From the NCBI GenBank assembly GCA_963575645.1, contig OY754466.1:37418001-37482000 (forward strand): a DNA stretch of 64,000 bases, given 5' to 3'. Position numbers and translations under genes: made by a program. Below, in pieces: positions 59,701-64,000 of this stretch; position 1 is the stretch's first letter, and every line of letters starts with the position of its first letter. The notes under the pieces are model-generated. The model was not told the origin of the DNA, made no database searches, and worked only from the letters and a program-made list of their open reading frames with translations. The DNA is from Xanthostigma xanthostigma. Its lineage: Eukaryota > Arthropoda > Insecta > Raphidioptera > Raphidiidae.

Positions 59701-60869
59701 TTACTCACTACATTATTTGTTGAATCAGAATTAGTATTGTTAAGATGTAGCAAGGTGTTATGTTTTTTGTGACAAATTTTACAATTTCCAGCAGTGCAAT
59801 TACTTGAAGAATGCCCTGCTTTTAAACAATTTGTACATAGTTTCAATTTTCTAATATTAGATAGTCTTTGTGGAATATCTAGCTTAAGAAATTCTTTGCA
59901 ATGGTAAATTATATGTGATTGTTTACAGAACAAACATGTTGGCTGAGTCACAACGTGTGACGTAGATGTGACTGATTTGTTTTGATCCTGATTAATTGCT
60001 TCTAAAATTTGACATCTTTGAGTAACGAATTTAGAAAAATCATTAATAGTTGGTAAATCAGCTTCAGCATTTTCGTGTATGTAAGTTTCCCATTCACGCT
60101 TGGTTCGATTATCAAGTTTTGTTGAAAGTAAATGAATTACTAAAGCGTCCCAATTGTCAGTTGGCAAACCTAAGGCTTTCAATGATCTCAAATGTTTCAG
60201 AAAATTATCGGATAATGCTCGCAACATTGTTGATGATTCTTTTACAATCGGTTTAATTTCAAATAATGCTCTGATATGCTTTTGTATGATAGCTCGTTTG
60301 TTTTGAAATCTTTCTTTTAATAATGTCCAGGCAACTAGATAATTATCAGAAGAGACTTCAAGAGCATTAATTACTTCAGCTGCATTGCCTTTTAAGGCAG
60401 AACGTAGGTAGTGAAATTTTTGAATGTTTGATAAAACATCATCAGAGTCAATTAGAGATGAAAAAGTATCAAAGAAAGGTAACCAGTCTTCATATTCCCC
60501 AGCAAATGTAGGCAATGAAATAGTGGGTAATTTTACTTTTGAAGCTAAATGTGTGTTTGTAATATTTAGTTCGGTTGTGTTAGCTCTATCATTTATAAAA
60601 GTCGTAACTGACGCCATTAACTCGAAATAGGACGATTCAAATGATTCGCGTTCTAGCTCTTGAGCTTCAGTTCGATCTTTAAATTCTATCGCGGATTGGA
60701 CATTTTCAAATTCGGTCCACACTGGTTCGAATTTCGCTAATCTTAATTTTAACGGAAGAACGTCTTCATGCTCGTAAGCTTGAAAGAAATTTTTAAATCT
60801 CGTAAGTTGAGCTTTAATTTGGCCTCTTTTGAAAATAAGTGCAGATAATTCGCTAGAAGTTTCAGGCAT
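56796..60869 (-). CDS. BEL/Pao gag-pol polyprotein lacking the RT/RNase H core
   Basis: The frame encodes 1357 aa with no stop. In order: an N-terminal gag-like helical region (DUF1759 type, about 1-290); zinc-knuckle cysteines from Cys312, with a CCHC box at Cys345-Cys348-His353-Cys358 and further Cys at 363 and 366; a retroviral-type aspartic protease with DSGS at 460-463; the start of the RT region (FLPHHPVIKD, to about 744); then directly the end of the RNase H/A17-like region (KIVLSWISASSSKW, from about 746). Next come an integrase zinc motif (His974, His976, Cys1011, Cys1014) and an integrase core with Asp1046, Asp1112 and Glu1166. BEL/Pao polyproteins usually exceed 1700 aa. The catalytic RT motif (YxDD) and the RNase H core are missing at the 744/746 junction, with the frame preserved. 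The copy therefore cannot reverse-transcribe itself. Confidence 0.93.
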   Translation of the reverse strand: MPETSSELSALIFKRGQIKAQLTRFKNFFQAYEHEDVLPLKLRLAKFEPVWTEFENVQSAIEFKDRTEAQELERESFESSYFELMASVTTFINDRANTTELNITNTHLASKVKLPTISLPTFAGEYEDWLPFFDTFSSLIDSDDVLSNIQKFHYLRSALKGNAAEVINALEVSSDNYLVAWTLLKERFQNKRAIIQKHIRALFEIKPIVKESSTMLRALSDNFLKHLRSLKALGLPTDNWDALVIHLLSTKLDNRTKREWETYIHENAEADLPTINDFSKFVTQRCQILEAINQDQNKSVTSTSHVVTQPTCLFCKQSHIIYHCKEFLKLDIPQRLSNIRKLKLCTNCLKAGHSSSNCTAGNCKICHKKHNTLLHLNNTNSDSTNNVVSNSQSASANAQVRTDNNSQPAFSNGSTDNTSNHSVPSNCHHTANMSDILLSTALVKIIDSRGASHICRVLLDSGSQSSFITESLCQQLGLRKIKTQLPITGINQARSFVKHCVEVVISSRLNDFCINLKCCVLPKITQDLPLNQFDITSIKLPNHLQLADPQFNIPDKIDLLLGSEFFWDILQGGSLQINTSHSIFMLRESKLGWIVSGKPCSAENQFSMSTVCLSTLSLTSSLDEQLSKFWDIEDCLSQSSLTVEEQQCETHFHENMHRESSGKIVVKLPFKINPSHLGNSIQTALRRYYSLEKRFNTSPNIQVQYSKFMQEYISLNHMEFVSNLDEFNISESHCFLPHHPVIKDSKIVLSWISASSSKWKTFVATRVAEIQSLTKQNSWHHVNSKENPADYISRGVPSEQLQTLHTWWSGPCWLSNNWDIPLIDHYNQNISDIPEQRKSVMVVSVSTNNMLFDKFSSFLKLQRVVAYCFRFYNNCKTDRKSRNLLDLTVSELNFATNCLIKLAQNDEFSSELHSLKTQTKINSKSKLLNLNPFLDELEIIRVGGRLKHANLTYEQKFPIILPANHTLTKLIIKHEHILQLHAGPQALLATIRLKYWPLNAKITVRKIVKQCIICFKVKATTPQPIMGDLPLHRIEPARPFVNCGVDYCGPFQILQSLTRRKIPIKSYAAIFVCFATKAVHIELVGDLTTEAFINALKRFIARRGRCAHIYSDNATNFVGANRELIELKHLFHDKHHQSQITNFLTNQSIVWHFIPPRSPHFGGLWEAAVKSLKYHLKRIVGSTLLTFEEMMTLLVQIEACLNSRPLTPLSSDPNDLNPLTPGHFLIGDSLSAIQEPDLIPLNANRLSRWRRIQQLTQSFWQRWSTEYLSTLQKRAKWTNHCNNVTAGTMVLLREDHTPPLNWILGRILDVYPGSDNTVRVVSVKTARGIFKRSTAKICPLPFEDNSEHEVSTASINT

Positions 60870-61262
60870 TTTAAATGTTTTTAATGATATGAAAGATTGA
60901 AATGAGAATAAACGAAATAAAATGTTCGTATTGCGTTTGAATTTTTAAATTGTTAGTTTGTAAATCGAAGCATGTACTCGTACAGGATTAATGTTAAGGA
61001 AAGGTCGAAATGACAGAATTGATAGAAGAACTCACCAAAAACGTCGACTGCAAAGTCTTCAGAAAGCGTGCGATGTTCAATATTGTGATGTAATGACCTG
61101 GATTTTTTGACGATAAAATGGCGAATAATTTTGTTGAAAATTATGATTTCAGTTGTCGATTCGATGATATGATGAAAGATCATTGATAAATGAATTTGTT
61201 ACTTAGCAGATTTCCAATGATTTGGTGAACAGCTAGTTCCAAATAGACATGTACCACGTCTT

Positions 61263-61280
61263 TCCCTGGTTTCGGCACCA
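61263..61280 (-). other. Primer-binding site candidate
   Basis: In element orientation, five bases after the 5' LTR, the sequence reads TGGTGCCGAAACCAGGGA. It starts with TGG as the complement of a tRNA CCA end. I cannot name the tRNA with confidence. Confidence 0.65.
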
Positions 61281-61285
61281 AAAAA

Positions 61286-61457
61286 TGTTGATATAAATTT
61301 TAATAAGAACTTTATTAACTGAATGCTAGTCTTATAATATTACATTTTATTTCAAATTTTAAATTAATTTAAGTTTTAAACAAAAATGCAGTTATGCAAT
61401 AACAAAAAAAAATATTATTCAATATCGTCGAATTCAGATATACAGAATGTCCGAACA
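61286..61457 (-). repeat. BEL/Pao 5' LTR
   Basis: 172 bp, identical to 56592-56763. It should carry the element promoter. No TATA box is assigned because several AT-rich options exist. Confidence 0.95.
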
Positions 61458-61935
61458 GCTATTTTTCTATATAAATTTGTATAAAATATTTTTCTATATA
61501 AATTTGTATAAAAAAACTGTTTAGGCAAATTCTGTTATACGAAATCTATGTAAAATGTTCTCCTCTTTCGTTTAAGACTGGTTTCAAACCGATCTGATTT
61601 AAATTGAGCGAGAAATTAGCAAAAAGCACGCACAGGGTCAGGCGGAACGTTAGGAACGTTACGTTACACTTTTTCGAACATGCAGCCGGTGTTTTATCAA
61701 TTTATAAGATTGGTGATTCATCAATTTATAAGACGTTATCACGTCAAAAAATTATTAGTTAAAAAAAGTATAAATACTGCTTTTTATCGACAAAAACTTT
61801 TGAACGGTAACTCCGATCATCATGAAATTTTGACACAACATTCATCTCGGTAAACTAAGATGAATGTGTGTACTCATGTTCCTCCCTTCCCAATTCGCTC
61901 TTTTACACCCGGGTGAAACCGGGCGGGACCGCTAA

Positions 61936-62665
61936 TTATAGTATAAATAAAGATCTATCACTGTCATATGCTAGAAATGTTCACTGAATCTATCTCATTT
62001 AGTCAACACCTTTGACGGATTCAACCGACTTATGGCAATAGTGTTACAGTATATTGTAGTTAACAATGTTTGATATATTTGAATTAAAACATCAAAAACA
62101 TTAATGTGATTCATAATTTATATACCCTTTTCATTCCTAGCCCGCATAAGAAGGGACCTCTGATTGACCCTGCAGGACACCAATTTAAAATATTCATGCG
62201 CCGCCACTGAAACGAAGAGTTTATGCATTTCCTTATTCAATCTCAATCCCCAACAGGTAGATTAAATAATGAACTGCAAGATTATTTCTTGATGTATTAC
62301 AGTATGCTTTATCGTCTGGTTCCTAGAAGTAAGCCACTCTAAAAACAATATTTGCAAGCATAGTCTAAAGCCGCGTACAGACCGCAGTTTCTAAGTAAAC
62401 CAATTATGATAACCGCAGCGCGTGTGTTGTTGGCATGTGGAGTTAAAAGCAATTGAAAGACGTTTGCTGCAAAGTGCAGCCGTCTTTTCACATTCGAGTT
62501 TAACACTATGGGTGATCGTTTAACACCAATCTTTCTTTGAAGTACTGCTCGACGAGCGAAAGCTAGCCAACGATTTATTGCGTTGGAAACAATCGGAATG
62601 TTTTCGGTCGCGATCTTTAACTCACCAAGACATCTTCGGTATCTTCGGTTGTGTTCGCTCTTATG
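61936..62665. other. No gene recognised; one repeat end
   Basis: Near 62145-62211 GGGACCTCTGATTGACCCTGC and GCGCCGCCACTG form a repeat end related to 33032-33110 in inverse orientation (CAGTGGCGGCG terminus, hAT-like). No coding sequence. Confidence 0.4.
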
Positions 62666-62910
62666 TCTAGCCCACAGAGATATTAGACTATAGTACGCGA
62701 GTTAGCCGTGAAAGTGTCTGCAATTCAGAGAGAGAAAAGTTCCTTATCTCCATGGTAACTAATGATAGAAAACAATGCTGATTTGAGTAAACAAATACCT
62801 GATTTTCTGGGTTTTCAGCAGCGTTCTCTCTCTCAACTGAGGACAATTTCACATATTATGGCAAGCATATGAACTAGCGAACTCTAGTTACTTATATCTC
62901 TATGGTCTAG
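62666..62910. mobile_element. MITE with ~40-bp imperfect inverted ends
   Basis: TCTAGCCCACAGAGATATTAG and the reverse complement of the right end (CTAGACCATAGAGATATAAG) match. Further pairing between TACGCGAGTTAGC and the right-end GAACTAGCGAACTC also occurs. No coding capacity. Confidence 0.6.
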
Positions 62911-63402
62911 CCAGACGAATCTGTGACGTGGACGAGTGGAAGTAGTTTTAAAAAAGTACTGATTAAAAGATATCACGAACTTGTCAAACATACAGCACAA
63001 ACCTGCAACCTTCACGATGTCGCACATTAAAACCAGCTAAAATCAGCATAGACCTGCGCAGGTTTCGGAATATGCGTCTCGTCTCGTTTTCAAGTAGTTT
63101 CATCAATGCGAAGTAATTAATTAAAATGTCATACTACTAGCACACAAGATCGGTTCATCAAAGCTAGACAGAAATTGCAGACGACCGACTGACGGTCGTT
63201 GCTGACTTCTAGTCTATAGCTATTCTATTAAATAACATAGGGTCCTTCACAAACAGGCTTCTTTGCTTCATGCTGTGCGGGTAGAGTTGTGGATTTTCCG
63301 GAAAATTTTGAAATAGAAAATTTTCTGGAAATTTTTATAAGCCACTAAATTAATAAGGTATTGTAAAATTAAACTTGACATTCTTGTAAAGAAGGTAACA
63401 TC

Positions 63403-63786
63403 ATGGCCGATAGTCTGATGGGACATGCAATTCAAAGCGGAGGTAGCTCGACTGTAAAAATTCCGGCTAATGATACAAATCTGGCGAGAAAATCAGCTCA
63501 TAACGAATGGCAGTGGTACTGGACAGAAAGCAGTAGTGAAAAAGGAAAATGGTTATTTAACATACAACCCGTTATTAGAAAACAAACATGGTTTAAAAAA
63601 TACAATAAATCAAGGAAAAATATCTCCCAGCTAATTCGTATGAGATTTAATCATGGCTGTTTTCAGTCTCATTTATTCAGAATCGGCGTACTAAATTCTC
63701 CAATCTGCAGTTGTGACAATTCATCAGTGGCAGACCTGAATCACATTTTGATATCTTGCCAAAATTATGCACCAGATCAATTATGA
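63403..63786 (+). pseudogene. C-terminal fragment of a non-LTR retrotransposon ORF2 (RNase H tail)
   Basis: The 127-residue frame contains NEWQWYWTESSSEKGKWLF, QPVIRKQTWF, SQLIRMRFNHGCFQSHLFRI and the Cys/His motif CSCDNSSVADLNHILISC. This is the region that follows RNase H in Jockey/I-type elements, which read W..GRxTH...L...LTGHGxF..YL...C..C......HxLxxC. An in-frame TGA at 63784-63786 interrupts it, and readable sequence (NLFEKDFFFPLSLNN) continues in the same frame. The upstream RT is absent, so this is a 5'-truncated, decayed copy. Its first ATG is not a true start. Confidence 0.7.
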
Positions 63787-64000
63787 CAAAATCTCTTTGA
63801 GAAAGATTTCTTCTTCCCTCTTAGCCTAAATAACAAGTTCGGTCAACTTTGAACCATACGAAATATTAAACGAATATTGTACAAGGCATAGTATTAATAT
63901 ATGAGTGTTTCCCTTACTAACTGTAGTCATTTTATGTGTTGTTTCAAGGTCTGAGTCTTGTGTTTGTCTTGGGTACCTAATGCTGCGAGGGCCTGTGGCG
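63787..64000. other. Continuation of the retroelement remnant and window end
   Basis: The first part remains readable in the frame of the preceding fragment up to about 63851. Beyond that nothing is recognised. Confidence 0.4.

Larger units (their letters stand above)
56592..61457 (-). mobile_element. BEL/Pao LTR retrotransposon, internally deleted, identical LTRs
   Basis: The 4866-bp element is bounded by two 172-bp LTRs that are identical base for base, with TG...CA ends. A perfect 5-bp target duplication GCTAT flanks it (56587-56591 and 61458-61462). On the minus strand the order is 5' LTR, primer-binding site, leader of about 416 bp, one gag-pol frame, polypurine tract and 3' LTR. Protease and integrase are of the BEL/Pao type. 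The RT/RNase H core is absent. LTR identity and the clean duplication indicate recent insertion. Confidence 0.95.
56218..61745 (-). mobile_element. Element X, copy 3, split by the BEL/Pao insertion
   Basis: The parts 56218-56591 and 61458-61745 join to match the reverse of copy 1 at 27691-28316 almost throughout. Removing the BEL/Pao element and one copy of GCTAT restores the same order as the intact copy (ATACAGCTATTTTTCTATATA). Confidence 0.8.
55785..61935 (+). mobile_element. Helitron, copy 2, containing element X and a BEL/Pao retrotransposon
   Basis: It starts TCTATACTAATATGTAAAGC after an A and ends GGGCGGGACCGCTAA before a T, with the CCCGG/CCGGG hairpin just inside. Without the inserts it matches copy 1, including the tRNA-Lys-like segment. 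Element X lies at 56218-61745 and carries the BEL/Pao element at 56592-61457. The Helitron sequence continues cleanly on the far side (CTGCTTTTTATCGACAAAAA and onward). Confidence 0.82.

Overview
The window reads as AT-rich insect nuclear DNA, most likely from a hemipteran, though the order is a guess from genome style. It holds an intron-rich gene with canonical GT-AG introns, a conserved poly(rC)-binding (KH-domain) protein, and a dense, layered set of animal transposons: BEL/Pao, Penelope-like, Helitron, hAT, PIF/Harbinger, non-LTR retroelement fragments and foldback/MITE elements. Nothing prokaryotic is seen: no operons, CRISPR arrays, rRNA or functional tRNA genes.

Host gene (8.5-21.1 kb, minus strand). 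One convincing host gene is present, an orthologue of Drosophila mub / vertebrate PCBP, in eight coding exons that I could join in phase. It encodes three KH domains, each with a GxxG loop, and an Ala/Gly/Ser-rich C-terminal tail. The model is 454 aa. A second consensus donor 189 bp further on is also in frame and would give 517 aa. Its introns carry MITEs, including a hAT-type one with an 8-bp target duplication. The AT-rich 5.4-8.5 kb stretch is the likely 3' UTR and flank. Promoter and upstream non-coding exons were not found; an acceptor-like site 35 bp before the ATG implies at least one.

Left flank (1-5.4 kb) has no gene. It holds a foldback element with a second copy at 48.7-49.6 kb, and Penelope-derived palindromes, one about 386 bp long.

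21-51 kb has no host gene that I recognise. It is a mosaic of inverted-repeat elements: a 1.6-kb element whose core is about six 117-119-bp tandem units; a 0.33-kb MITE; foldback family Y, with element X inserted into one copy and a hAT into the other; hAT elements at 33.9, 37.2 and 42.9 kb with 8-bp duplications; a 143-bp perfect inverted repeat at 41.6-42.1 kb; an inverted-repeat element with a CxxC...HxxC ORF at 35 kb; and a decayed Penelope C-terminus with a GIY-YIG endonuclease at 50.5-51.1 kb.

51.3-62 kb carries two copies of one Helitron family. Both include a tRNA-Lys-like segment. The first holds element X and a PIF/Harbinger element with a partial transposase. The second is a triple nest: Helitron containing element X containing a BEL/Pao retrotransposon. 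The BEL/Pao has identical 172-bp LTRs and a single open 1357-aa frame, but the reverse transcriptase/RNase H core is missing at one in-frame junction. The right end holds a MITE and a C-terminal fragment of a non-LTR retrotransposon ORF2.
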